A stretch of 64,000 bases of DNA from contig NZ_JAUSUZ010000001.1 in assembly GCF_030813715.1 (NCBI RefSeq), positions 4,030,001-4,094,000 on the forward strand, read 5' to 3'. A program made the translations under genes and the position numbers. Below are positions 1-9,287 of this stretch, piece by piece (the stretch's first letter is position 1; the number at the start of each line of letters is the position of its first letter). Source of the stretch: Catenuloplanes indicus. GTDB lineage: Bacteria > Actinomycetota > Actinomycetes > Mycobacteriales > Micromonosporaceae. Under the pieces are notes generated by a model, which was not told the DNA's origin, ran no database searches, and was given only the letters and a program-made list of their open reading frames with translations.

Positions 1-69
1 GTGGGTCATCCGGGCCAGCTGGCCACCGCCCACCATGCCGACAACGGGCAGACCGGTTCGGGTATCCAT
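1..69 (-). CDS. purK: PurK N-terminus (partial): 5-(carboxyamino)imidazole ribonucleotide synthase
   Basis: Only the first 23 codons are inside the window; the gene continues past base 1. The reading is MDTRTGLPVVGMVGGGQLAR followed by MTH. The Gly-rich GMVGGGQLAR segment is the characteristic first strand and loop of PurK, the ATP-grasp enzyme that carboxylates aminoimidazole ribonucleotide in purine synthesis. It starts 8 bp after the stop of the upstream thioredoxin-domain gene, so the two are probably co-transcribed. The start is the ATG at 69; a purine-rich GGCGAG lies directly against it. Identity rests on a short stretch, but the motif is distinctive. Confidence 0.8.
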   Translation of the reverse strand, partial: MDTRTGLPVVGMVGGGQLARMTH

Positions 70-77
70 CTCGCCGA

Positions 78-2111
<2,034 letters not shown>

Positions 2112-2234
2112 ACCCTCACCCTTCCACACCGCCGGAGCATCAAACCCCACATCATCAGCGGGTACGCCGTGTGACGCGCTTCACCCGGGCGCGGATCTCT
2201 CGGACCGGCCCGGCCGCTGCCGATAACTGGGGAC

Positions 2235-3455
2235 ATGCACCTCTCGCCCCTGCTCGCGACGGACGGGCCGACTCCCGCGGCCGCCGTCACGGACGCGCTG
2301 CAGCAGGTGCTCCAGGTGGTCCGCCGGCGCCTCGGCATGGACGTCGCGTTCATCTCCGAGTTCGTCGGCGATCAGCGCGTCTTCCGCTGGGTGGACGCCG
2401 TGTCACCGATCTCGGGCCTGAGCCCCGGGCTGGGCGACCCGCTGGAGGAGACCTACTGCCAGCGGATCGTGGACGGCCGGCTGGACCCGATCGTGCCGGA
2501 CACCGCCGCGAACCCGGTGACGGGCGCGCTCGCGGTGACCGACGCGCTCGGCATCGGCAACTACCTGGGCACGCCACTGCGGCTGAGCAGCGGCGAGATC
2601 TACGGCACGCTGTGCTGCTTCTCCGCCACGCCGGACCGCACGCTGAACGCCCGCGACCTGGATTACCTCAACGACGTGGCGGAGATCGTCACGGTCACGC
2701 TGAGCGCGGCGGACGCGGCCCGCCGGGAGTACGCGCGGATCCGCGGGTGCCTGGCCGACCTGGAACGCGGCGGCGGGCCGGTCGTGGTGGTCCAGCCGAT
2801 CGTCGACCTGACCAGCGGCAAGATCGCGGGTTCGGAGGCGCTCAGCCGGTTCCCCACCGGGTCGCCGCTGACCTGGTTCGAGGAGGCCAGCCGGGTCGGC
2901 GAGGGCATCGCGCTGGAGCGATCCGCGATCCGCAACGCGCTGGCCGCGAGCCGGGACACACCGGGCTTCATGTCGCTGAACCTCTCCCCCACCACGATCG
3001 TGGCGCCGGGCACGCTGGAGCTCTTCGACGGCGCACCGCTGGACCGGCTCATCGTCGAACTGACCGAGCAGGAGAAGGTCGACGACCTGACCGACGTGCG
3101 GGACGCGCTGGCGCCGCTGCGGCAACAGGGCCTGCGGGTGGCGATCGACGACGTCGGCGCCGGCTACGCCGGGCTGAACCGCGTAGTGCAGTTGCGCCCC
3201 GACATCATCAAGCTGGACATCGGACTGGTCCGCGGCATCGAGGGCGACGAGATCCGGCAGGCGCTGAGCCGCGCGCTGATCTCCTTCGCCCAGGGCAGCG
3301 GCTCCAAGGTCATTGCCGAGGGCGTGGAGACGCCGGCCGAACTGCGCATCCTGCGCGCGCTCGGCGCGGATTACGGCCAGGGCTGGATCTTCTCCCGCCC
3401 GTGCCCACCGGCCCAGCTCACCGACTCGGTCGTCTTCGACCTGGACGCGCTCTAG
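2235..3455 (+). CDS. GAF-EAL protein, predicted c-di-GMP phosphodiesterase
   Basis: A 406-residue soluble protein. A GAF-type sensor domain (about 20-165) is followed by an EAL domain (about 175-400). Residues needed for c-di-GMP hydrolysis are present: EAL in SEALSRF near 201, NLSP, ELTEQE, IDDVGAGYAGL, KLDIGLV, VIAEGVET and GQGWIFSRP. It therefore looks catalytically competent and should linearise c-di-GMP to pGpG in the cytoplasm, with the GAF domain as input. There are no membrane segments. It is transcribed alone, divergent from the thioredoxin-domain gene, and ends at a strong hairpin. The ligand of the GAF domain cannot be read from sequence. Confidence 0.85.
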   Translation: MHLSPLLATDGPTPAAAVTDALQQVLQVVRRRLGMDVAFISEFVGDQRVFRWVDAVSPISGLSPGLGDPLEETYCQRIVDGRLDPIVPDTAANPVTGALAVTDALGIGNYLGTPLRLSSGEIYGTLCCFSATPDRTLNARDLDYLNDVAEIVTVTLSAADAARREYARIRGCLADLERGGGPVVVVQPIVDLTSGKIAGSEALSRFPTGSPLTWFEEASRVGEGIALERSAIRNALAASRDTPGFMSLNLSPTTIVAPGTLELFDGAPLDRLIVELTEQEKVDDLTDVRDALAPLRQQGLRVAIDDVGAGYAGLNRVVQLRPDIIKLDIGLVRGIEGDEIRQALSRALISFAQGSGSKVIAEGVETPAELRILRALGADYGQGWIFSRPCPPAQLTDSVVFDLDAL

Positions 3456-3459
3456 GCGG

Positions 3460-3492
3460 GGCGGCGGGGCACGGCCTCCATGCCCCGCCGCC
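3460..3492. terminator. Bidirectional terminator hairpin after the GAF-EAL gene
   Basis: A perfect 12-bp GC stem (3460-3471 with 3481-3492) around a 9-nt loop begins 4 bp past the EAL stop codon. There is no clear U-tract, as is usual in actinomycetes. It could also end leftward transcripts coming from the SOS-box unit at 3533-3612. Confidence 0.6.
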
Positions 3493-3519
3493 GGTTCACT
3501 CAGGGATTGCGGCCCCGTA

Positions 3520-3540
3520 GGTCGTGATCAGATCACGACC
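3520..3540. repeat. 21-bp perfect palindrome over the micro-ORF stop codon
   Basis: Ten-base arms GGTCGTGATC and GATCACGACC flank a single base. In the leftward orientation the TGA stop of the 15-codon ORF (3533-3535) lies inside it. It may form the 3' hairpin of a short transcript or be a protein-binding site; nothing in the sequence decides which. Confidence 0.6.
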
Positions 3541-3580
3541 ACTCGCTGCCGTTGTGCGTGGCGAGAACCTTGTGCACCAT
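3533..3580 (-). CDS. Candidate SOS-controlled 15-residue micro-ORF
   Basis: The reading is MVHKVLATHNGSEWS, starting at the ATG at 3580 with AAGGGG five bases upstream. It lies directly downstream of a LexA-type box (3597-3612) and a -10-like TAGACT (3617-3612, leftward). The stop codon is embedded in a perfect palindrome. I do not recognise the peptide. It is hydrophilic and too short for a TisB-like membrane toxin. The promoter, box, Shine-Dalgarno and ORF are correctly ordered within 85 bp, which is the main argument that something here is expressed. The real product could instead be a small RNA. Confidence 0.4.
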   Translation of the reverse strand: MVHKVLATHNGSEWS

Positions 3581-3596
3581 GACGGCCCCTTCTTTC

Positions 3597-3612
3597 TCGA
3601 ACGTTTGTTCTA
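3597..3612 (-). promoter_or_regulatory. LexA-type SOS box with overlapping -10 element
   Basis: On the + strand the site reads TCGAACGTTTGTTCTA. The actinobacterial LexA consensus is TCGAAC, four bases, GTTCGA; 11 of the 12 specified positions match. A leftward TAGACT hexamer at 3617-3612 abuts it, so LexA binding would cover the start of a leftward transcript. A separate 9-bp inverted repeat (CGGCGCCGG at 3618-3626, its complement at 3639-3647, 12-nt loop) lies just upstream. Confidence 0.6.
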
Positions 3613-3655
3613 GTCTACGGCGCCGGTATGACATTTTTCCGGCGCCGACGATCGA

Positions 3656-3969
3656 GAGACGGCACGCTTTCCCGGGTGCGCACCATCCCGTGACGACTAT
3701 GGACCGGACCGATCCCGACCTCTTCAGATGGTGACTCATCGCGGCAAGCCACCGAAGACGCCCGCGTGCCGCGATAGCCGGATAAATCCCGCCAACTCGC
3801 GAGGCCTGCCACAACTGTGCGCGATTGCGCCCAGCCCGGGCAACGCATTTACCATGGCCACCGCGTGCGCCAGATCCACCCAGTTCAGATCGCCGCGGAA
3901 TGGCACCAGAACCCGGCCGCGGCGTCGCATTCGGAGTCCCGCGGAAAACGCGGCGCCCGAATGCGAAAC
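3656..3969. other. Intergenic stretch without a convincing gene
   Basis: Several short open frames exist. The longest leftward one (3736-3930, 64 codons) has third-position GC near 76 percent by my count, clearly below the accepted genes here, and no Shine-Dalgarno. I see no RNA gene. The stretch lies between the SOS-box unit and the dispersed repeat. Confidence 0.5.
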
Positions 3970-4074
3970 CGGGTCCGCCGCGGCGGCCGGAGCAGAGCGG
4001 AGCCGGCGGAGTCGGAGGCCTCCGCGCGGTCGGCCCGCGTTGAGCGGGCGGATCGCACCACGCCGGACACGGGA
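3970..4074. repeat. Dispersed ~105-bp repeat, copy A
   Basis: Shares long identical runs, such as GGAGTCGGAGGCCTCCGCGC, with copies at 22565-22671 and (less closely) 48743-48849. It ends 29 bp from the stop codon of the leftward GGDEF-EAL gene. Within it CCCGC and GCGGG flank a 5-nt loop, where the other copies have the same stem with an 8-nt loop. Confidence 0.7.
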
Positions 4075-4102
4075 AGATTGGTCCGGGGTGTGAAATCGGC
4101 GG

Positions 4103-6691
4103 TCAGGAGGCGTCGTCGGCGGCGCGGAGCGGGACCACGGTGGCGCGCGTGGCGGAGTCGCGCAGCGTGCGGAGCAGCGGGACGATCTTGTCGCGGCGGA
4201 CCGGGCGGCAGAAGTGGTAGCCCTGGCCGGAGTCGCAGCCCAGGCTGACCAGCGCGGCGCGCTGGTCAGCGGTCTCGACGCCCTCGGCCACGACGCGCGC
4301 GTTGATCCGGCGGCCGAGTTCGACGGTGGCGCGGATGACGGCGGTGGCGCGGGTGGAGCCGGCCATGTCGCGGACGAACGAACGGTCCACCTTGAGCTCG
4401 TCGACCGGGATGCGGGTGATGAAGCTGAGCGACGAGAAGCCGGTGCCGAAGTCGTCCAGCGAGAGCTGCACGCCCAGCTCGCGCAGGCCGTCGATGACCT
4501 CGTCGACCGCGCCGGTGCGGCTCATCGCCACGGTCTCGGTGATCTCCAGGACCAGCAGGTGCGGCGGTACGTGATGGCGGCGCAGCAGCGCGCCGACCTC
4601 GCCCGGCAGGCGCGGATCGAGCAGGTTGCGCGCGGACAGGTTCACCGAGATCGGCACGTCCAGCCCTTGCGCACGCCACTCGCCCGCGGTGGCGAGCGCC
4701 TGGTCCAGCACGTAGCCGGTGAACCGGGCCAGCAGCTCGCTCTCCTCCACCGCGCGGACGAAGTCGCCGGGCGTGAGCAGGCCGCGGCGCGGGTGCTCCC
4801 AGCGGATCAGCGCCTCGACGCCGGTCGGCACGCCGGTCGCCAGGTCGACCGCGGGCTGCATGTCGAGGACCAGCTGGTCGTCCGCGGCGAGCGCGGCGCG
4901 CATCTCGGCCAGCAGCGACAGATGGTCGACCGTGGCCGAGTCGGCGGCGCTGTCGTACGCCGCGATCCGCGCGTTCGCCGCCTTGGCCCGGTACATCGCG
5001 TGCTCGGCCTGCCGGACCCGTTCGGCCATGTCCGCCGCACCGGCCGGGCTGACCGCGACGCCGACCGTGACCTCGACGGACATCGGCACGTCGCACACCT
5101 CGATCGGCTCGGACAACCGCTCCGCGATCTGCCGGGCGCGGCGCAGCAGTGGCGGCTCGGCCGGCGGCGGCGGTGCCTCGTGCGGCGTCTCCGGCGCGAC
5201 CGCGATCATCGGTCGCGGCGGCGGGACCGCACCGTACGCCCGGGGCCCGTCCGCCGCGGTCAGCAGCAGTGCGAACTCGTCGCCGTCCAGCCGGGCCAGC
5301 AGCTCGCCGGGCCGGGCCAGCGAGGTCAGCCGGTCGGACAGCGCGCGGAGCAGCGCGTCACCGGCCGCATGACCCATCGCCTCGTTGACGCGCTTGAGCC
5401 GGTCCACGTCGAACAGCAGCAGCGCGGCCGGCGCGTCCCGGTCCAGTTCGCCCAGTGCGGCGTCGCCCTCGACCAGCAGCGCGACCCGGTTGGTCAGCTC
5501 CGTCAGCGGGTCGTGCGCGGCCTGGTAGACGGCCTGTTCGGTGAGTTCGTGAACCTGGGCGCTGATCGCCGCGTTCCCCAGAGCGAGAGCGAGCGCGTCA
5601 CCGTACGCGGCGAGCACCGCCTCGTTCGCGGACGCCGCTTGGGTCGACGCCGGGAAGTGCACGCGGATCTCGCCGAGCAGGTGCTCGGCCGCGACCAGCG
5701 AGCGGGCGACGAGCGTGTCGGGATCGGAGGGTTCGTTGGCCGGAGGAGCGGCGACCACCAGGCCGTCGTGGTCGGCGGTGTACCGGTTGACGCCGGTCGG
5801 CGTCACCACGTCGACCTCGACCCGCTCCGCCCCGAACAGGTCCAGCGCACCCTCCGCGCCCGCGGTCGCGACCGCGCGCTGGTCCGGGCCGGCGAGCGCG
5901 CCGGTCGCCGAGGCGAATGTGATCCAGGTGCGCCGGTCCGCCTCGTGGCGCAGCCGCGCCCCGTACGACCGGTGGATGAACCACAACGCGGGCACCAGGA
6001 AGAACAGCCAGCGCGGGTCCACCTCGATCACCGCGACGGCACCGATCCCGACCAGCACGTTGCCGGCGAAGAGCGGCAGCTTGGCGCGGAGCGCGGGCCA
6101 GGCCGGCACCGTCACCGGCAGGCCCTGGCGGACCGCGAGCGTGAGCACGGCCAGACCCACGGAGACCACCAGGTACGCGGTCGCGGCCGCGGTCAGCTGC
6201 AGCGCTCCGGCGAAGGTGAGCGCGGTGCCGGGCGCCGGGCCGATCGCGAGCGCCAGCGCGGCGGCCACCGCCGTGCCGGCCACCAGGGACGCTCCGGCGT
6301 GCACGGTGTCCGCGGTCGCGCGGTGCGGGCGGCCGGCGGAGAGCACGGTCCAGGCCAGCACGGCACCGGCCGCGGTGGCCGCGGGCAGCCACTGCGCGGG
6401 CAGCAGGTGCAGGCCGACGATGAGCGCGGCCTCGCCCCAGGTGACACTGACCGCGCCGGTGGCGACCTGGACCCGGACGCGAGCGAGTTGCCCGCACGCG
6501 ACGAGACCGGCCACGACGGCCCAGCGGATCGGTGCGGGCAGCTCGCCGGCGAGCGCGCCGGAGGCCGGCAGCAACAGGCCCAGCAACGCCGCCGCGAGCG
6601 CGACCGCGAGGACGGAGGCGTGCACCGCGCGGACCGCACCACCCACTGTGGAGTGGCTGGCGGTGCGTCGGCGATCACTTGTCGTAGACAT
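4103..6691 (-). CDS. Membrane GGDEF-EAL c-di-GMP protein
   Basis: An 862-residue protein. Residues about 25-215 form several membrane segments resembling a MASE-type sensor. A GAF-like stretch follows (about 230-360), then GGDEF (about 385-575) and EAL (about 600-845). The cyclase signature is RLDGDEF (near residue 468), so the first Gly of GGDEF is Asp; DVDRLKRVNEAMGH is intact. A Pro-rich insert of about 35 residues follows the signature strand, an unusual place. The EAL residues are complete (EALIRW, NLSARN, LEITET, LDDFGTGFSSL, AEGVET, GQGYHF). Phosphodiesterase activity is likely; cyclase activity is uncertain. The start is at 6691 with AAAGGGGG upstream. Confidence 0.85.
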   Translation of the reverse strand: MSTTSDRRRTASHSTVGGAVRAVHASVLAVALAAALLGLLLPASGALAGELPAPIRWAVVAGLVACGQLARVRVQVATGAVSVTWGEAALIVGLHLLPAQWLPAATAAGAVLAWTVLSAGRPHRATADTVHAGASLVAGTAVAAALALAIGPAPGTALTFAGALQLTAAATAYLVVSVGLAVLTLAVRQGLPVTVPAWPALRAKLPLFAGNVLVGIGAVAVIEVDPRWLFFLVPALWFIHRSYGARLRHEADRRTWITFASATGALAGPDQRAVATAGAEGALDLFGAERVEVDVVTPTGVNRYTADHDGLVVAAPPANEPSDPDTLVARSLVAAEHLLGEIRVHFPASTQAASANEAVLAAYGDALALALGNAAISAQVHELTEQAVYQAAHDPLTELTNRVALLVEGDAALGELDRDAPAALLLFDVDRLKRVNEAMGHAAGDALLRALSDRLTSLARPGELLARLDGDEFALLLTAADGPRAYGAVPPPRPMIAVAPETPHEAPPPPAEPPLLRRARQIAERLSEPIEVCDVPMSVEVTVGVAVSPAGAADMAERVRQAEHAMYRAKAANARIAAYDSAADSATVDHLSLLAEMRAALAADDQLVLDMQPAVDLATGVPTGVEALIRWEHPRRGLLTPGDFVRAVEESELLARFTGYVLDQALATAGEWRAQGLDVPISVNLSARNLLDPRLPGEVGALLRRHHVPPHLLVLEITETVAMSRTGAVDEVIDGLRELGVQLSLDDFGTGFSSLSFITRIPVDELKVDRSFVRDMAGSTRATAVIRATVELGRRINARVVAEGVETADQRAALVSLGCDSGQGYHFCRPVRRDKIVPLLRTLRDSATRATVVPLRAADDAS

Positions 6692-6835
6692 CGGCGACCG
6701 CCCCCTTTCCGCGCAGGGTCCGGGGATGATTACACCCCCCGGCGGAAGGCTAAGCCAATCGCGGACCGCGCAACAGGGGTTGACGCCCCGGCCACAGTGC
6801 TGATCCGGCCACAGAGGCTGGTCAGCGTCGCGTGC

Positions 6836-7129
6836 TCAATTCTTGGGAGTGCTTCCGCTCTCTTCCCGCGCCTCGGCCTCGGCCGCCGGGTCTGTCGGAT
6901 CGAGGACTTTCTCCTCGCCGCCCTTCTCCGGCTTCGCCGGGCCGGCCGCGGGCGGCGGGAACGAGTCGGGCAGCCGGCGCAGCCGCTTGTTCATGCTCCG
7001 GATCAGGAACACGGTCGCGATCGCCAGCAGCACGATGATGAGCAGGCCCAGCGGCCCGGTCAGACCACCCGTGCGCGTGTCACCGAAGTTGTTCTGCGCG
7101 AGCAGGTCCAGCCCAGTCGGGGTCACCAT
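6836..7129 (-). CDS. Small single-pass membrane protein next to mca
   Basis: A 97-residue protein with one membrane segment (about 24-45, GLLIIVLLAIATVFLIRSM), then a basic stretch (NKRLRRL) and an acidic, Pro-rich tail, predicted to be cytoplasmic. No catalytic motif is visible. It lies 44 bp downstream of mca in the same direction, where mycobacteria also keep a small membrane protein (Rv1083, from memory). Function unknown. The start MVTPTGLD is the only good candidate. Confidence 0.75.
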   Translation of the reverse strand: MVTPTGLDLLAQNNFGDTRTGGLTGPLGLLIIVLLAIATVFLIRSMNKRLRRLPDSFPPPAAGPAKPEKGGEEKVLDPTDPAAEAEAREESGSTPKN

Positions 7130-7173
7130 CCCGCCACCTCCACGTTCTCACCGCCCACGGTACGCCGGTCGGT

Positions 7174-8055
7174 TCAGCGCACGGTCACCGAGTCTCGGAT
7201 CCCGGCGAACAGGTCCGTCTCCGGCGCGGTGCTGTCGACCAGCGACCGGGCCAGCTCGAAGTCCTCGGTCGGCCACACCTTGAGCTGGAGTTCGAGCGGC
7301 ACCTGGAACCAGAAGCCGTCCGGGTCGACCTGGGTGGCGTGTGCCCGGAGCGCGTCGTCCCGGACGTGGAAGTACTCGCCGCACGGCACCCGCGTGGTGA
7401 TCTTGGCGCCGCGGTCACGGCTCTCGTCCCACTTCTCGATCCACTCGGTGTACGGCGAGGTCAGGCCCGCGGCCAACATCGCCTCGTGCAGCGCGAGCAC
7501 GCGGTCCTTGGAGAAGCCGGAGTTGTAGTACAGCTTCAGCGGCTGCCACGGCTCACCGGCGGTCGGGAACCGGTCCGGGTCGCCGGCCGCCTCGAACGCG
7601 GCCACCGACACCTTGTGCGTCATGATGTGGTCCGGGTGCGGGTAACCGCCGTTCTCGTCGTACGTGGTGATCACATGCGGGCGGAACTCGCGGATCAGCT
7701 TGACCAGCGGCTCCGCGGCCACCTCCGGGTCCATCAGGCCGAAGCAGCCGTCCGGCAGCGGCGGCAGTGGGTCACCCTCGGGCAGACCGGAGTCGACGTA
7801 GCCCAGCCAGGCCTGCCGCACGCCGAGGATCTCGCGCGCCGCGTCCATCTCCCGGCGCCGGATGTTCGCGATGTCCGCCCACACCTCCGGCCGGTCCAGC
7901 TTGGGGTTCAGCACGCTGCCGCGCTCCCCGCCGGTACAGGTGACCACCAGCACGGAGACGCCTTCCGCGACGTACTTCGCACTCGACGCGGCGCCCTTGC
8001 TTGACTCGTCGTCGGGGTGTGCGTGCACCGCCATCAGACGCAACTGCTCAGCCAA
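7174..8055 (-). CDS. mca: Mycothiol S-conjugate amidase
   Basis: A 293-residue member of the LmbE/PIG-L zinc deacetylase family, closest to Mca, which cleaves mycothiol S-conjugates during detoxification in the cytoplasm. The zinc motif AHPDDE lies at 12-17 (H13, D15, D16), and HPDH in [12 protein letters not shown] supplies the second histidine. [11 protein letters not shown] is also typical. I place the start at a TTG at 8055, giving (M)[16 protein letters not shown]: this matches the family N-terminus and has GGGAGA upstream. An ATG twelve codons earlier would add an atypical extension. The head-to-head neighbour encodes a DUF4307 protein, an arrangement also known in mycobacteria. Confidence 0.92.
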   Translation of the reverse strand: MAEQLRLMAVHAHPDDESSKGAASSAKYVAEGVSVLVVTCTGGERGSVLNPKLDRPEVWADIANIRRREMDAAREILGVRQAWLGYVDSGLPEGDPLPPLPDGCFGLMDPEVAAEPLVKLIREFRPHVITTYDENGGYPHPDHIMTHKVSVAAFEAAGDPDRFPTAGEPWQPLKLYYNSGFSKDRVLALHEAMLAAGLTSPYTEWIEKWDESRDRGAKITTRVPCGEYFHVRDDALRAHATQVDPDGFWFQVPLELQLKVWPTEDFELARSLVDSTAPETDLFAGIRDSVTVR

Positions 8056-8170
8056 CGCTGACTCTCCCTCGTGACCTGCCGGTACGTTCATCCCCGCGTG
8101 CTGCGAGAATGGACCGGACACATTCTGGCCGACCGGCCCCGACGTACCCAACCGCAGGAGTGTGGCACCG

Positions 8171-8605
8171 GTGACCGAGACGCCCGCGACAACACCTGCG
8201 GCGGCCCCGGTGTTCCCCCCGGGCCGCTACGGCCGGCGGCGCGAGCAGCGCCGGCGCCGTCCGTTGCTGGTCGTGGCCGCGTTGACGGTGGTGCTGGTGA
8301 TCGGCGTCATGATCGCGTACAGCGAGTACCAGAAGTACGGCGATCCGGCCTACGACGCCGAGGTGATCAGCTACACGGACATCACGGACACCGGCCTGGT
8401 GGTGCACTTCCGGGTGAACGTGCCGGCGGACGGTTCCGCCACGTGCGGCGTCCGCGCGCGCAACCGCGCCGGCGCCACCGTGGGTGCGGAGGAGGTCCGG
8501 GTGAACGGCACTGCCGGTGGCGAACCGGTCACCGTCGATCATCGGCTGACCACCACCGAACGGCCGTTCATCGGCGAGGTGCTCCGCTGCCGCGCTAACT
8601 CGTAA
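8171..8605 (+). CDS. DUF4307 single-pass membrane protein
   Basis: A 144-residue protein with a basic N-terminal region (RRREQRRRR), one membrane anchor ([20 protein letters not shown]) and an extracytoplasmic beta-rich domain of about 90 residues, matching DUF4307. Function unknown. Two GTG codons are possible at 8162 and 8171; AGGAG at 8156-8160 is too close to the first, so I choose the second. It lies upstream of greA and divergent from mca, with 115 bp between the two starts. Confidence 0.8.
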   Translation: MTETPATTPAAAPVFPPGRYGRRREQRRRRPLLVVAALTVVLVIGVMIAYSEYQKYGDPAYDAEVISYTDITDTGLVVHFRVNVPADGSATCGVRARNRAGATVGAEEVRVNGTAGGEPVTVDHRLTTTERPFIGEVLRCRANS

Positions 8606-8714
8606 GCGGCCTCGCGATCACTGCCGGTGAAACTCGGTAGTGAAATGGGTTGTCTCCCACTGGTAAGTTGGTAGTTCGACCCTGTTCGCCGCAAGCCATA
8701 TGAGGAGATCGTCT

Positions 8715-9194
8715 GTGTCCACGACCTGGCTTTCCCAGGACGCGTACGACCGGCTGCAGGCCGAGCTCGACGAGCTGATCGCGGCGCGCCCCGTCATCGC
8801 AGCGGAGATCAACGAGCGGCGCGAGGAAGGTGACCTGCGGGAGAACGGCGGTTACCACGCCGCCCGCGAGGAGCAGGCCAAGCAGGAGCACCGCATCTCG
8901 TACCTCAAGGAGCTGCTCCGCGACGCGCAGGTGGGCGAGGCCCCCTCCGCGGACAAGGTCTCGCCCGGCATGGTCGTCACCATCTACTTCGACGACGACA
9001 AGGACGACACCGAGACGTTCCTGCTCGGCTCCCGCGAGATCTCCGCGACGACGGATTACACCGTCTACAGTCCGGAGTCCGCGCTCGGCAAGTCGATCCT
9101 CGGCGCGTCCGGCGGCCAGACCTGCACCTACACGGCTCCCAGCGGCGCCGACATAAAGGTCACGGTCGTCGCGTTCGAGCCCTTCGCCGGCTAG
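8715..9194 (+). CDS. greA: Transcription elongation factor GreA
   Basis: A 159-residue GreA of normal length. The N-terminal coiled coil (about 1-75) contains GDLRENGGYHAAREEQ, the conserved tip that enters the RNA polymerase secondary channel and stimulates cleavage of backtracked RNA. The C-terminal FKBP-like domain follows (about 80-159, SPESALGKSILG). The start is GTG at 8715, set by AGGAG at 8703-8707. The stop codon TAG (9192-9194) lies inside the left arm of a 97-bp palindrome. Confidence 0.93.
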   Translation: MSTTWLSQDAYDRLQAELDELIAARPVIAAEINERREEGDLRENGGYHAAREEQAKQEHRISYLKELLRDAQVGEAPSADKVSPGMVVTIYFDDDKDDTETFLLGSREISATTDYTVYSPESALGKSILGASGGQTCTYTAPSGADIKVTVVAFEPFAG

Positions 9195-9287
9195 AGCCTG
9201 TATCGACGTGGGGGGCGGAGCGAGGCACGGCCAGGCGGCGCCTGGGCCTCGCCGTAGCCCGGCATCCCACGTCGATACAGGCTCTAG
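9191..9287. repeat. 97-bp palindromic element joining greA and ilvA
   Basis: Two perfect 22-bp arms (9191-9212 and 9266-9287), beginning CTAGAGCCTGTATCGACG, enclose a 53-bp centre that also folds (GCGAGGC with GCCTCGC; CCAGGC with GCCTGG). The greA stop TAG (9192-9194) and the ilvA stop (9284-9286) are each supplied by one arm. It could be a bidirectional terminator or a MITE-like insertion with terminal repeats framed by CTAG. No second copy was seen in the window. Confidence 0.8.

Noticed and set aside
3736-3930. 64-codon leftward frame in the gap before the GGDEF-EAL gene
   Set aside because: Third-position GC about 76 percent by my count, no Shine-Dalgarno and no promoter; below the standard of accepted genes here.
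4214-7528. Very long rightward open frame (over 1000 codons) opposite the GGDEF-EAL, small membrane and mca genes
   Set aside because: It runs antisense across three well-supported genes, is mostly Arg/Gly/Gln/Asp without any domain, and reflects the high third-position GC of the other strand.
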